Shown: positions 51,353 to 60,929, counted from the stretch's first letter. The stretch is 64,000 nt of DNA from Pseudomonas putida (GCF_001941965.1 NZ_MKZO01000079.1:1-64000), one strand, 5' to 3'. Notes: generated by a model from the letters alone, not told the origin. Translations and numbers: made by a program.

Positions 51353-51737
51353 TTGGTATGTCTGGTCATCCATACTAATGTTTATCTCTATTTTAGGGGT
51401 GCCGGTTACCTTCGCGGTTTCGTTTTCCTATAGGGTGTACATAACAAGAAAGTATCTGGACGAAATGATGATGGAGATAAAAAGCAGTCCTGATCTGAGC
51501 TCTACGATGAAAGTGTATGCTTCATTGGGGTTTTTCAAGAAAATGCTCATTCCAGGACTTCTGCATGGTGCAGTATCAGAACCTAGGTTTCTTTCGATCG
51601 GGTTTATTTCGAATGGTGATGTTAAGTCATTTCCGAGGCACTTTAGACGCATCCTGTCCAGGGACAGCATTTTTCAGAAGGTTAGTATTTTCTGGTTTCT
51701 GATCGTTGTGCTGCTTTCGTATCTTTATCTTGGCTAG
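51330..51737 (+). CDS. small membrane protein, likely immunity protein to the PAAR effector
   Basis: The 135 aa protein starts inside the effector gene (overlap 51330-51352), with GGAGAGG about 7 bases upstream. It has a membrane helix at about 10-33 (SSILMFISILGVPVTFAVSF) and another at the C-terminus (SIFWFLIVVLLSYLYLG). An immunity protein in the inner membrane fits an effector acting on that membrane. The position directly after the effector gene, with translational coupling, is standard for such pairs. AT-rich composition suggests exchange. Confidence 0.65.
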   Translation: MTFICMTDWYVWSSILMFISILGVPVTFAVSFSYRVYITRKYLDEMMMEIKSSPDLSSTMKVYASLGFFKKMLIPGLLHGAVSEPRFLSIGFISNGDVKSFPRHFRRILSRDSIFQKVSIFWFLIVVLLSYLYLG

Positions 51738-51799
51738 CGTCAGATCTATACCACGCGGCTCCTGTGTGAGCATCGCACGTTAGACACTGAAATAAAAAA

Positions 51800-51823
51800 G
51801 GCCGCTGGATCCCTCCAGCGGCC
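51800..51823. terminator. bidirectional rho-independent terminator
   Basis: GGCCGCTGGA-TCCC-TCCAGCGGCC is a perfect 10-bp stem with AAAAAA before and TTT after. It serves the convergent immunity and TauE genes. Confidence 0.9.
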
Positions 51824-51846
51824 TTTCTCATCCAGCCAGCGCCCAA

Positions 51847-52632
51847 TCAAAACGCCAACTTATACCCAATCAACAACAACATCCCCGCCAGACAAGGCCG
51901 CAGCACCGAGTCCGAAATCTTCCCGGTCAGATGGCTGCCGATATAGATCCCCGGCAGCGAGCCCAGCAGCAGATACCCCAGCAGCGACCAGTCCATGTTG
52001 CCCATGCTCGCATGCCCCAACCCGGCGACCAGGGTCAGCGGCACGGCGTGGGCGATCTCGGTGCCGACCAGGCGGCGGGTGACCAGGTACGGATAGAGCA
52101 GGAACAACGCCACGGTGCCCAGCGCGCCAGCGCCGATGGAAGTGAGCGAAACCATCACCCCCAGCACCACACCAGTGATCACGGTCAGGATGTTGAGGCT
52201 GCGCCCGCTCAGGTGATAGCGGTCACCGGCATGCTTGCTGGCGAAGGCCTGGAGTTTGGATTTGAACAGGATCGCCAGCGCCGTGAGGATCAGCACCACC
52301 GCCAGGCCCTGCTTGATGACGGCGTTCAGCGCCGCCGTGTCGGTGTGCAGGGTGCTGAGGAACCACAGGGTCGCTGCCGCCGCTGGCACGCTGCCCAAGG
52401 CCAGCCAGCCGGTGATGGCCCAGTCGATGTTCTTCTGCTTGCCATGGACCCAGACGCCACTGGCCTTGGTGATGGCCGCGTAGAGCAGGTCGGTGCCGAC
52501 CGCCGTGGCCGGGTTGATGCCGAACCAGAGCAGGATCGGGGTCATCAGCGAACCGCCGCCGACGCCGGTCATGCCGACGATGAAACCTACTACCAGACCT
52601 GCAATGGTGAAACCAAACGAACCTACATCCAT
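51847..52632 (-). CDS. TauE/SafE-family transporter
   Basis: The 261 aa protein has about eight membrane helices in two repeats. The family signature VGFIVGMTGVGGGSLMTPIL lies at the N-terminus, with the second-repeat counterpart VSLTSIGAGALGTVALFLL. These inner-membrane proteins export sulfite or organosulfur anions. No sulfur genes are nearby. It is divergent from kdpF with a REP doublet between. Confidence 0.87.
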   Translation of the reverse strand: MDVGSFGFTIAGLVVGFIVGMTGVGGGSLMTPILLWFGINPATAVGTDLLYAAITKASGVWVHGKQKNIDWAITGWLALGSVPAAAATLWFLSTLHTDTAALNAVIKQGLAVVLILTALAILFKSKLQAFASKHAGDRYHLSGRSLNILTVITGVVLGVMVSLTSIGAGALGTVALFLLYPYLVTRRLVGTEIAHAVPLTLVAGLGHASMGNMDWSLLGYLLLGSLPGIYIGSHLTGKISDSVLRPCLAGMLLLIGYKLAF

Positions 52633-53009
52633 ACGCTACCTGACACGCTCTTGATCGACGGGGCCGGCGCAGCATAACGGATGTTTTTATGCCCAAATAT
52701 ATTTGTATCGAATTAGCTTATAACCGATATCGATTCGGTCTATGCACTGAAGCTGGCCTGGATATGTGTCAGGTGCATTTTTGTTGCCTTTGAGGGCCTC
52801 ATCGCTGGCAAGCCAGCTCCCACAGGTATCGCGTGCACCGCTGGACCTGTGGGAGCTGGCTTGCCGGCGATGAGGCCTTAAAGAGCGCCGCGAATCCCAG
52901 GCTTTTTACGCAATCTTTATGCCTCAAGCCCTACATCTGTCTCGTCCCTTTACGCCCCTAAGCCAGAGAATTTTCCTACGCGGCAACCGCCGCCGAACGG
53001 AGATTTCTC
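52633..53009. promoter_or_regulatory. TauE-kdpF divergent intergenic region
   Basis: These 377 bases contain the promoters of both neighbours. An AT-rich stretch (about 52,690-52,735) lies upstream of the TauE gene, and REP doublet 5 lies in the middle. The last 130 bases before kdpF must hold the KdpE-controlled promoter; I could not pick a certain KdpE site. Confidence 0.5.
52795..52877. repeat. REP doublet 5
   Basis: Inverted REP pair as elsewhere, here between divergent genes rather than after convergent ones. One arm has a changed base (gccggcga instead of gccagcga). Confidence 0.92.
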
Positions 53010-53099
53010 ATGAGCATTCTGGACGGGGTGTCACTGCTGCTGGCAGTGGCGTTGTTGGTGTACCTGATGGCCGCGCTGCTGCGCGCCGATCGCGGCTAG
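53010..53099 (+). CDS. kdpF: KdpF, small subunit of the potassium pump
   Basis: MSILDGVSLLLAVALLVYLM, AALLRADRG: 29 aa, one membrane helix, GGAG before the start. This is the KdpF stabilising peptide of the KdpFABC pump. It ends 9 bases before kdpA. Confidence 0.92.
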   Translation: MSILDGVSLLLAVALLVYLMAALLRADRG

Positions 53100-53108
53100 G
53101 GAGCGGCC

Positions 53109-54818
53109 ATGCACAGTTACGATTACGCATTGCTCCTGGCCTTCTTCGCCCTGGTGCTGCTGCCGGCACCCTGGCTCGGGCGCTTCTACTACAAGGTCAT
53201 GGAAGGCCAGCGCACCTGGCTGAGCCCGGTGCTCGGGCCGGTCGAGCGCGGTTGCTACCGCATCGCCGGGGTCGACACCCAGCAGGAACAGAACTGGAAG
53301 CAGTACGCCCTGGCCCTGCTGGTGTTCAACCTCGCTGGCTTCCTGTTCCTCTTCGCCGTGCTGCGTCTGCAGGGCTTCCTGCCGCTGAACCCGCAACAGC
53401 TGCCCGGCCAGGAGTGGTCGCTGGCGTTCAATACCGCCATCAGCTTCATGACCAACACCAACTGGCAGTCCTACAGCGGCGAAGCCTCCCTCAGCTACCT
53501 GAGCCAGATGATCGGCCTGACCGTGCAGAACTTCGTCAGCGCCGCCACCGGCCTGGCCGTGCTGGTCGCGCTGTGCCGCGGCATCGCCCGCCGTAGCGCC
53601 GGCACCCTGGGCAATTTCTGGGTCGACATGACCCGGGCCACCCTCTACGGCCTGCTGCCGCTGTGCCTGGTACTGGCGCTGATCCTGGTGTGGCAGGGCG
53701 TACCGCAGACCTTCAGCGACTACGTGCACGCCGTGACCCTGCAAGGCGCCGACCAGGTCATCCCCCTCGGCCCGGCCGCCAGCCAGATCGCCATCAAGCA
53801 ACTGGGCACCAACGGCGGCGGCTTCTTCGGGGTGAACTCGGCCCATCCGTTCGAGAACCCGACGGCCTGGTCGAACCTGTTCGAAGTGGTGTCGATCATC
53901 CTGATCCCGGTGGCCCTGGTCTTCACCTTCGGCCATTACGTCAAGGACCTGCGCCAGAGCCGGGCGATCATCGCCGGCATGCTCGCGCTGTTCCTGGTCG
54001 GCGGCGCCACCGCGCTGTGGGCCGAGTACCAGCCCAACCCGGCGCTGAGCAATCCGCAGGTGGAACGGAGCGCGCCGCTGGAAGGCAAGGAAAGCCGCTT
54101 CGGCACCACCGGCAGCGTGCTCTGGACGGTGACCACCACAGCCGCCTCCAACGGCTCGGTCAACGCCATGCACGACAGCCTCAACCCGCTCACCGGGATG
54201 GTCGCGCTGGTCAACATGATGGTCGGCGAGGTGATCTTCGGCGGCGTCGGTGCCGGGCTCTACGGCATGCTCCTGAACGTATTGATCGCGGTGTTCCTCG
54301 CCGGCCTGATGATCGGCCGCACCCCGGAATACCTCGGCAAGAAGCTCCAGGCGCGGGAGGTGCAACTGCTGGTGGCGACCCTGGTGGTGATGCCGGTCGG
54401 CGTGCTGATCCTCGGCGCCCTGGCCACCGCGCTGCCGGGCCCGGCAGCGAGCATCAGCAACCCCGGCCCCCACGGTTTCAGCCAGTTGCTCTACGCCTAC
54501 ACCTCGGCGGCGGCGAACAACGGCTCGGCCTTCGCCGGCCTGGGCGCCAACACCACCTTCCATAACCTGATGATCGGCCTCGGCATGCTGATCGGGCGCT
54601 TCGGCTACATCCTCCCGGTGCTTGCCCTGGCCGGCAGCCTGGCGCTGAAGAAGACCGCACCGGTAGGGCAAGCCAGCTTCCCGACCCACGGCCCGCTGTT
54701 CGTCACCCTGCTGGTGGTCACCATCCTGCTGGTTGGCGGCCTGACCTTCCTTCCGGCCCTGGCCCTTGGCCCGGTCGCCGAACACCTGAGCCTGGCCCTG
54801 CAAGGAGTCACCCCATGA
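53109..54818 (+). CDS. kdpA: KdpA, potassium-translocating subunit
   Basis: The 569 aa membrane protein has the four selectivity-filter-like loops of the KdpA superfamily: NTAISFMTNTNWQSYSGE, KQLGTNGGGFFGVNSAHPFE, NGSVNAMHD and AAANNGSAFAGL. Together with KdpB it takes up potassium at micromolar levels under potassium limitation. AGGGAGCGGCC precedes the start. The stop overlaps kdpB by 4 bases. The length is normal. Confidence 0.95.
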   Translation: MHSYDYALLLAFFALVLLPAPWLGRFYYKVMEGQRTWLSPVLGPVERGCYRIAGVDTQQEQNWKQYALALLVFNLAGFLFLFAVLRLQGFLPLNPQQLPGQEWSLAFNTAISFMTNTNWQSYSGEASLSYLSQMIGLTVQNFVSAATGLAVLVALCRGIARRSAGTLGNFWVDMTRATLYGLLPLCLVLALILVWQGVPQTFSDYVHAVTLQGADQVIPLGPAASQIAIKQLGTNGGGFFGVNSAHPFENPTAWSNLFEVVSIILIPVALVFTFGHYVKDLRQSRAIIAGMLALFLVGGATALWAEYQPNPALSNPQVERSAPLEGKESRFGTTGSVLWTVTTTAASNGSVNAMHDSLNPLTGMVALVNMMVGEVIFGGVGAGLYGMLLNVLIAVFLAGLMIGRTPEYLGKKLQAREVQLLVATLVVMPVGVLILGALATALPGPAASISNPGPHGFSQLLYAYTSAAANNGSAFAGLGANTTFHNLMIGLGMLIGRFGYILPVLALAGSLALKKTAPVGQASFPTHGPLFVTLLVVTILLVGGLTFLPALALGPVAEHLSLALQGVTP

Positions 54819-56869
54819 ACATGCCGATTCGCGACGTGAAAACGGCACCAACCACCCGCGCGCAAACCTCGTTCGCCGCCCTGTGGCGGCCAGCGCTGGT
54901 GCAAGCCTTCGTCAAGCTCGACCCGCGTCAGCTCAAGCGCGCCCCGGTAATGCTGGTGGTGGAACTGACGGCGATCTTCACCACGCTGCTGTGCCTGCTG
55001 CCCGATGAGCAGGTACCCACCGGCGTGGCGGTACAGATCGCCCTGTGGCTGTGGTTCACCGTGCTCTTCGCCAACTTCGCCGAAGCCCTGGCCGAGGGCC
55101 GTGGCAAGGCCCGCGCCGACAGCCTCAAGGCCGGTAACCAGGGCCTGACCGCACGGCGTCGCACTGCCGCCGGCAGCTTCGAAGTGGTCGCCGCCACCGC
55201 CCTGCGCAAGGGCGATGTGGTGCGGGTCGAGGCCGGCGAAATGATCCCCGGCGACGGCGAGGTGATCGAAGGCATCGCCGCGGTCAACGAGGCGGCGATT
55301 ACCGGTGAATCCGCGCCGGTGATCCGCGAGTCCGGCGGCGATCGCTCGGCGGTCACCGGCAGCACGCGGCTGGTGTCGGACTGGCTGCTGGTGCGCATCA
55401 GCACCAACCCCGGCGAGTCGACCCTGGACCGCATGATCGCCCTGGTGGAAGGCGCCAAACGGCAGAAAACCCCCAACGAGATCGCCCTGGATATCCTGCT
55501 GATCGGCCTGACCCTGATCTTCCTGATCGTGGTCGTGACCCTGCAGCCGTTCGCCCACTTTGCTGGTGGCGCGATCCCCACGGTGTTCCTCGTGGCGCTG
55601 CTGGTGACCCTGATCCCCACCACCATCGGCGGTCTGCTTTCGGCCATTGGCATCGCCGGCATGGACCGCCTGGTGCGCCTCAATGTGATCGCCCGTTCCG
55701 GCCGCGCCGTGGAAGCGGCCGGTGATGTGCACGTGCTGATGCTCGACAAGACCGGCACCATCACCTTCGGCAACCGCCGTTGCAGCGCAGTATTCGCCGC
55801 GCCAGGCGTGACCGCCAGGGAGCTGGGGGAGGGCGCCTTGCTGGCGTCGCTGGCCGACGACACGGCCGAAGGCAAGTCCATCGTCGAGTTCCTGCGCCAG
55901 TTGCATGACTTCGTCGAACCGGTTGCCGGGCAGTTCGAGCCGGTGGCCTTCAGCGCCGAGACCCGCCTTTCGGGTGTCGACTTCGGCCCCCGTCGCTACC
56001 GCAAGGGTGCGGTGGATTCGGTACTGGCCTTCGTCGGCATGCAGCGCCTCGACCTGCCGCCGGCCCTGGCCCGGGAAGTGGACAAGATCGCCCAGAGTGG
56101 CGGCACCCCGCTGCTGGTCTGCGTCGACAAGCGCCTGCTTGGCGTGATCCACCTCAAGGACGTGGTCAAGCCCGGGATCCGCGAGCGTTTCGCCGAGCTG
56201 CGCAAGCTGGGCATCCGCACCGTGATGGTCACCGGCGACAACCCGCTGACCGCCGCCGCCATCGCCGCCGAAGCGGGCGTGGATGACGTGCTCGCCGAAG
56301 CCACCCCGGAGAAGAAGCTGGCGCGCATCCGCCAGGAGCAGGACGAAGGCCGCCTGGTCGCCATGTGCGGCGACGGCGCCAACGACGCCCCGGCCCTGGC
56401 CCAGGCCGATGTCGGCATGGCCATGAACGACGGCACCCAGGCGGCCCGCGAGGCGGCCAACATGGTCGATCTCGACAGCGATCCGACCAAGCTGCTGGAC
56501 GTGGTCCAGGTCGGCAAGGAACTGCTGGTGACCCGTGGCGCCCTGACCACCTTCTCCATTGCCAACGACGTGGCCAAGTACTTCGCCATCCTCCCGGCGC
56601 TGTTCGCGGCGATATATCCGCAGCTCGGCGTGCTCAACCTGATGCAACTGGCCAGCCCGCAGAGCGCCATCGTCTCGGCGATCGTGTTCAACGCACTGAT
56701 CATCGTCGTGCTGATTCCACTGGCGCTGCGCGGGGTGCGGGTCAAGGCGGCCAGCGCTGCCCACCTGCTGCGGCGCAACCTGCTGATCTACGGCCTGGGC
56801 GGCCTGCTGGTGCCCTTCGCCGGGATCAAGCTGATCGACCTGCTGCTCAATGCCCTGCAACTGGTGTGA
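54815..56869 (+). CDS. kdpB: KdpB, P-type ATPase subunit
   Basis: The 684 aa protein has the phosphorylation motif MLDKTGT (D311), the TGES-type loop ITGESAPV, MVTGDNPLTAAAIA, and the hinge MCGDGANDAPALAQADVG. These are all of the P-type ATPase motifs. It hydrolyses ATP to drive potassium uptake through KdpA. ATGA overlap with kdpA. No damage is seen. Confidence 0.95.
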   Translation: MNMPIRDVKTAPTTRAQTSFAALWRPALVQAFVKLDPRQLKRAPVMLVVELTAIFTTLLCLLPDEQVPTGVAVQIALWLWFTVLFANFAEALAEGRGKARADSLKAGNQGLTARRRTAAGSFEVVAATALRKGDVVRVEAGEMIPGDGEVIEGIAAVNEAAITGESAPVIRESGGDRSAVTGSTRLVSDWLLVRISTNPGESTLDRMIALVEGAKRQKTPNEIALDILLIGLTLIFLIVVVTLQPFAHFAGGAIPTVFLVALLVTLIPTTIGGLLSAIGIAGMDRLVRLNVIARSGRAVEAAGDVHVLMLDKTGTITFGNRRCSAVFAAPGVTARELGEGALLASLADDTAEGKSIVEFLRQLHDFVEPVAGQFEPVAFSAETRLSGVDFGPRRYRKGAVDSVLAFVGMQRLDLPPALAREVDKIAQSGGTPLLVCVDKRLLGVIHLKDVVKPGIRERFAELRKLGIRTVMVTGDNPLTAAAIAAEAGVDDVLAEATPEKKLARIRQEQDEGRLVAMCGDGANDAPALAQADVGMAMNDGTQAAREAANMVDLDSDPTKLLDVVQVGKELLVTRGALTTFSIANDVAKYFAILPALFAAIYPQLGVLNLMQLASPQSAIVSAIVFNALIIVVLIPLALRGVRVKAASAAHLLRRNLLIYGLGGLLVPFAGIKLIDLLLNALQLV

Positions 56870-56879
56870 ATTCGAGGAC

Positions 56880-57446
56880 ATGAACATGACCACCCATTTT
56901 CGTCCGGCCCTGAGCCTGCTGTTGCTGATGACCCTGGTGACCGGCGTGGTCTACCCGCTGGCGGTCACCGGCATCGCCCAGGTGGCCTTCCCCGATCAGG
57001 CCAATGGCAGCCTGTTGCGCGATGACCAGGGCCAGGTGCGCGGTTCGCGCCTGCTGGCCCAGCCGTTCAGCGGCGAGGCCTGGTTCCAGGCGCGGCCCTC
57101 GGCAGCGGACTACGCCACCGTGTCCAGCGGCGCAAGCAATCTGGCACCGAGCAACCCGGCCCTGGCCAAGCGTATCGGCGACAGCGCCGGTACGCTGTTC
57201 AGCCCAGCCCAGGGCCCGGTGCCCCAGGCGCTGCTGACCACCTCCGGCAGCGGGCTCGACCCCCATCTGCCGCCAGCGGCCGTGGCCTATCAACTGCCCC
57301 GGGTAGCTGCTGCCCGACAAATCCCGCAACAGACATTGCAAGGACTGGTGGAGCAAGCCACCCTGCAACCTCTGGTCGGCCCGCCGGTGGTGAATATCCT
57401 CGCCCTCAACGCCGCCCTCGACCGCCTTGCGCCACTGCCGAAATAA
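56880..57446 (+). CDS. kdpC: KdpC subunit
   Basis: The 188 aa protein has one N-terminal membrane helix (LSLLLLMTLVTGVVYPLAVT) and the periplasmic KdpC domain: GSRLLAQPFSGEAWFQARPS, SGSGLDPHLPPAAVAYQLPR, VNILALNAALD. It stabilises the complex and raises potassium affinity. It starts 10 bases after the kdpB stop with GAGGAC upstream. Confidence 0.95.
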   Translation: MNMTTHFRPALSLLLLMTLVTGVVYPLAVTGIAQVAFPDQANGSLLRDDQGQVRGSRLLAQPFSGEAWFQARPSAADYATVSSGASNLAPSNPALAKRIGDSAGTLFSPAQGPVPQALLTTSGSGLDPHLPPAAVAYQLPRVAAARQIPQQTLQGLVEQATLQPLVGPPVVNILALNAALDRLAPLPK

Positions 57447-57461
57447 GGACCTGACCCGACC

Positions 57462-60116
57462 ATGAGTGATTCCCAGCGCGCCGATGCGTTGTTGGCCGAG
57501 CTGCCGCGCCAGGGGCGCGGCCGGCTCAAGGTGTTTCTCGGCGCGGCGCCGGGAGTGGGCAAGACCTACGCCATGCTCCAGGCCGCCCACACCCGCCTGC
57601 GCCATGGCGTGCGGGTGCTGGCCGGGGTGGTGGAGACCCACGGCCGCAGCGAGACCGAGGCCTTGCTCGGCGGTATCCCGCAGCAGCCGTTGCTGCGCTC
57701 GGGGTACCGTGGGGTGATGCTGGAGGAGATGGACCTCGACGGCCTGCTCAAGGCCGCGCCGGAACTGGTGCTGGTGGACGAGCTGGCCCACAGCAACGCC
57801 CCCGGCAGTCGTCACGCCAAGCGCTGGCAGGATGTCCAGGAACTGCTGGCGGCGGGCATCGACGTCTACACCACGGTCAACGTCCAGCACCTGGAAAGCC
57901 TCAACGATCATGTGCGTGGCATCACCGGCGTGCAGGTACGCGAGACCCTGCCGGACTGGGTGTTGCAGGAAGCCTTCGAGCTGGTGCTGATCGACCTGCC
58001 GCCGCGGGAGCTGCTGGAGCGTCTGCGTGACGGCAAGGTCTATGTGCCGGAGCAGGCGCGGGCGGCCATCGATGCCTTCTTCACCCAGACCAATCTCACT
58101 GCCTTGCGCGAGCTGGCGATGCAGACGGCGGCGGCCCAGGTGGATGCCGATCTGGCCCACGGTTACCGCCGTCTCGGCCAGGACGCCCCGGCCTTGCGCG
58201 GGCGCTTGCTGGTCGGGGTGGATGGCGATGCCCAGGCCGAACGGCTGGTGCGGCATGCCAGCCGGGTCGCGCAGCGTCGTCATCTGCCGTGGAGCCTGGT
58301 GCATGTGGACAACGGCAAGCTGCGCGACGAAACCGCCCGCCAGCGCCTGCAGGCAGCCCAGCAACTGGCCGAGCGGCTCGGTGGCGAAGTGGTGGTGCTG
58401 CGGGCCGGGGAAGTGGCGCGCACGCTGATCCAGCATGCTGCCGAGCGCCGGGCGAGCCTGGTGCTGGTCGGGCAGTCGCGGGATCGCTGGCGCCGGCGTG
58501 TGTTCGGCGCGGGGGTGGCGACGCGCTTGCTGCGTGAAGCCCACGGGCTGGAAATCAACGTCCTCGACCGCGACGGGCAGCCGGAGCCGGCCCGTGCCGT
58601 GCGCAGCGGCGAGTGGGTCTGGCGGCATTACGCCCTGGCCCTGGCCGCCACCTTGCTGGCCACCGGGCTGGCCTCGGCGGTGGCGAAGGTCATGGACCTG
58701 CCGAATATCTCCCTGGTGTTCCTCGCCGCCGTGTTGCTGGTGGCGGTACGCAGCAGCATCGGGCCGGCGCTGGCCTGCGCGGTGCTGTCGTTCCTGGCCT
58801 ATGACTTTTTGTTCATCCCGCCGAACTTCTCCCTCGCCATCCAGCGCGAGGAAGACGTACTGACCTCGCTGTTCTTCCTGCTGATGGCGGTGCTCACCGG
58901 CAATCTCGCCGCGCGCCAGCGTCGGCAACTCAAGGCCCTGCGCGAAACCCAGGAACAGACCGGGCAACTGCTCGAACTGACCCGCCGGCTCACTGCCGCC
59001 ACCGACCGCCAGGCGGTGTTCAGCGCTGCCGGCCAGCATCTGGAAAACTGGCCGGACGTGCAGGCGTGCCTGCTGGAACGTGATAGCGAAGGGCGCCTGC
59101 AGGTGGCCTTCGGCGGCGAGCTGCAATTCAGTGACAACGAACGCGCCGCCGCCGAGTGGGCCTGGCAGCACGAGCAGGAAGCGGGGCAGGGCAGCGATAC
59201 CCTGCCGAACGGACGCTGGTGGTGGTGGCCGTTGTCGGTGGATGAGGGGCCGCTGGCGCTACTGGGGGTACGTGCCCGCGACGATGAGCGACTGCCTGCC
59301 CAGCGCCGACGTTTGCTCAAGTCCCTAAGCCAGCCGCTGGCCCAGGCCCTGGCCCGGGCGAAGCTGGCCGAGCAACTGGAAGCGGCGCGCCTGCATGGCG
59401 AGACCGAACAACTGCGCAGTGCCTTGCTCGCCTCGGTCTCCCATGACCTGCGCACACCGCTGACCGCCATGCGCGGCAGCATCGACAGCCTGCTGGCCCT
59501 GGGCGATGCGATCCCCGCCGAGGACCGTCGCGAACTGCTCGAAGGCACCCGCGACGAAGCCGAGCGCCTCGACCGCTATATCCAGAACCTGCTGGACATG
59601 ACCCGTCTCGGCCACGGCGGCCTCAAGCTGGCGCGGGACTGGGTGGCGCCGGCGGATATCGTCGGCAGCGCCCTGAACCGCCTGCGGGTGGTGCTGGCGC
59701 CCCTGCAACTGCACACCGAAGTACCGGCCGAACTGCCGCTGTTGTACGTGCATGCGGCGCTGATCGAGCAGGCGCTGATCAATGTGCTGGAGAACGCGGC
59801 GCGTTTCTCGCCGGTCCAGGGGCATCTGGAACTGCGCGTGACGGTCGAGGACGAGTTGCTGTGCTTCGCCGTGGCGGACGAGGGGCCGGGCATCGCCGAG
59901 GCGGACCGCGAGCGGATCTTCGACATGTTCTACACCGCTGCCCGGGGTGACCGGGGCGGGCAGGGCACCGGGCTCGGCCTGGCGATCTGTCGCGGCATGA
60001 TCGGCGCCCATGGCGGGCATATCCGCGTCGAGGACGGCCTGGCTGGCCGCGGTACCTGCATCACACTATGCTTGCCGCTTCCGGCCCAACCCCCACTGGA
60101 CAGCGAGACCCCATGA
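57462..60116 (+). CDS. kdpD: KdpD sensor histidine kinase
   Basis: The 884 aa protein has, in order, the KdpD domain with Walker A GAAPGVGKTYAML (about 28-40) and ELAHSNAPGSRHAKRWQDVQ, a USP-like domain (about 250-370), four membrane helices (about 390-490), a GAF region, and the kinase core. H661 in SVSHDLRTPLTAM is the phosphorylation site; NVLENAARFS, DEGPGI and GTGLGLAI form the ATP-binding domain. It senses low potassium (and c-di-AMP in other phyla) and phosphorylates KdpE. It follows kdpC by 15 bases. Confidence 0.94.
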   Translation: MSDSQRADALLAELPRQGRGRLKVFLGAAPGVGKTYAMLQAAHTRLRHGVRVLAGVVETHGRSETEALLGGIPQQPLLRSGYRGVMLEEMDLDGLLKAAPELVLVDELAHSNAPGSRHAKRWQDVQELLAAGIDVYTTVNVQHLESLNDHVRGITGVQVRETLPDWVLQEAFELVLIDLPPRELLERLRDGKVYVPEQARAAIDAFFTQTNLTALRELAMQTAAAQVDADLAHGYRRLGQDAPALRGRLLVGVDGDAQAERLVRHASRVAQRRHLPWSLVHVDNGKLRDETARQRLQAAQQLAERLGGEVVVLRAGEVARTLIQHAAERRASLVLVGQSRDRWRRRVFGAGVATRLLREAHGLEINVLDRDGQPEPARAVRSGEWVWRHYALALAATLLATGLASAVAKVMDLPNISLVFLAAVLLVAVRSSIGPALACAVLSFLAYDFLFIPPNFSLAIQREEDVLTSLFFLLMAVLTGNLAARQRRQLKALRETQEQTGQLLELTRRLTAATDRQAVFSAAGQHLENWPDVQACLLERDSEGRLQVAFGGELQFSDNERAAAEWAWQHEQEAGQGSDTLPNGRWWWWPLSVDEGPLALLGVRARDDERLPAQRRRLLKSLSQPLAQALARAKLAEQLEAARLHGETEQLRSALLASVSHDLRTPLTAMRGSIDSLLALGDAIPAEDRRELLEGTRDEAERLDRYIQNLLDMTRLGHGGLKLARDWVAPADIVGSALNRLRVVLAPLQLHTEVPAELPLLYVHAALIEQALINVLENAARFSPVQGHLELRVTVEDELLCFAVADEGPGIAEADRERIFDMFYTAARGDRGGQGTGLGLAICRGMIGAHGGHIRVEDGLAGRGTCITLCLPLPAQPPLDSETP

Positions 60117-60811
60117 GCCAGACCGCGACCCTGCTGGTCATCGACGACGAACCGCAGATCCGCAAGTTCCTGCGTATCAGCCTGGTGTCCCAGGGCTACA
60201 AGGTGCTGGAGGCGGGGACCGGCGCCGAGGGCTTGCGCCATGCCGCCTTGTCGCGGCCGGACCTCGTTGTACTCGACCTCGGCCTGCCGGATATGGACGG
60301 GCAGCAGGTGTTGCGCGAAATGCGTGAATGGAGTGCGGTGCCGGTGATGGTGTTGTCGGTACGCGCCAGCGAGGCGCAGAAGGTCCAGGCGCTGGATGGC
60401 GGGGCCAATGACTATGTGACCAAGCCGTTCGGCATCCAGGAGTTTCTCGCCCGGGTGCGTGCGTTGCTGCGCCAGGTGCCGCAGGCCAGTGCGCCGGAAG
60501 CGGCCTTGAGCTTCGGGCCGTTGACCGTGGACCTGGCGTACCGGCGGGTGACCCTGGACGGCGAAGAGGTGGCGCTGACCCGCAAGGAGTATGCGCTGCT
60601 GGCACAGTTGGCCCGGCATCCGGGGCGGGTGATCACCCAGCAGCAGTTGCTCAAGGACATCTGGGGGCCGACCCATGTGGAGGACAGCCACTACCTGCGG
60701 ATCGTGGTGGCGCATGTGCGGCAGAAGCTGGGGGATGATCCGACGGCGCCGCGGTTTATCGTGACCGAGCCGGGAGTGGGGTATCGGTTGATCGGGCAGG
60801 ATTCGATGTGA
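60113..60811 (+). CDS. kdpE: KdpE response regulator
   Basis: The 232 aa protein has a receiver domain with D55 in VVLDLGLPDMDG, acidic D11-D12, K in NDYVTKPF, and an OmpR-type winged helix (VALTRKEYALLAQLARHPGR, then THYLRIVVAHVRQKL-like YLRIVVAHVRQKLGDD). Phosphorylated KdpE activates the kdpFABC promoter. ATGA overlap with kdpD. Confidence 0.94.
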   Translation: MSQTATLLVIDDEPQIRKFLRISLVSQGYKVLEAGTGAEGLRHAALSRPDLVVLDLGLPDMDGQQVLREMREWSAVPVMVLSVRASEAQKVQALDGGANDYVTKPFGIQEFLARVRALLRQVPQASAPEAALSFGPLTVDLAYRRVTLDGEEVALTRKEYALLAQLARHPGRVITQQQLLKDIWGPTHVEDSHYLRIVVAHVRQKLGDDPTAPRFIVTEPGVGYRLIGQDSM

Positions 60812-60817
60812 CCTTCA

Positions 60818-60902
60818 GGGCCCTATCGCTGGCAAGCCAGCTCCCACAGGGTCCGCGGTGTACGCGATACCTGTGGGAGCTGGCTTGCCAGCGATAGGGC
60901 CA
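60818..60902. repeat. REP doublet 6
   Basis: Inverted REP pair between the convergent kdpE and patatin-like genes. Its first bases are almost the same as those of doublet 2 (accttgagggccctatcgct there, accttcagggccctatcgct here). Confidence 0.92.
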
Positions 60903-60929
60903 GTACTGACAGCGGAAAATCCGGATCAG

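Noticed and set aside
54605..56893. 762-codon open frame antisense to kdpB
   Set aside because: His/Gln/Gly-rich shadow typical of high-GC antisense frames; kdpB on the other strand is complete.
56847..59171. 774-codon open frame antisense to kdpC/kdpD
   Set aside because: Shadow frame with biased composition and no domain; kdpD is intact on the plus strand.
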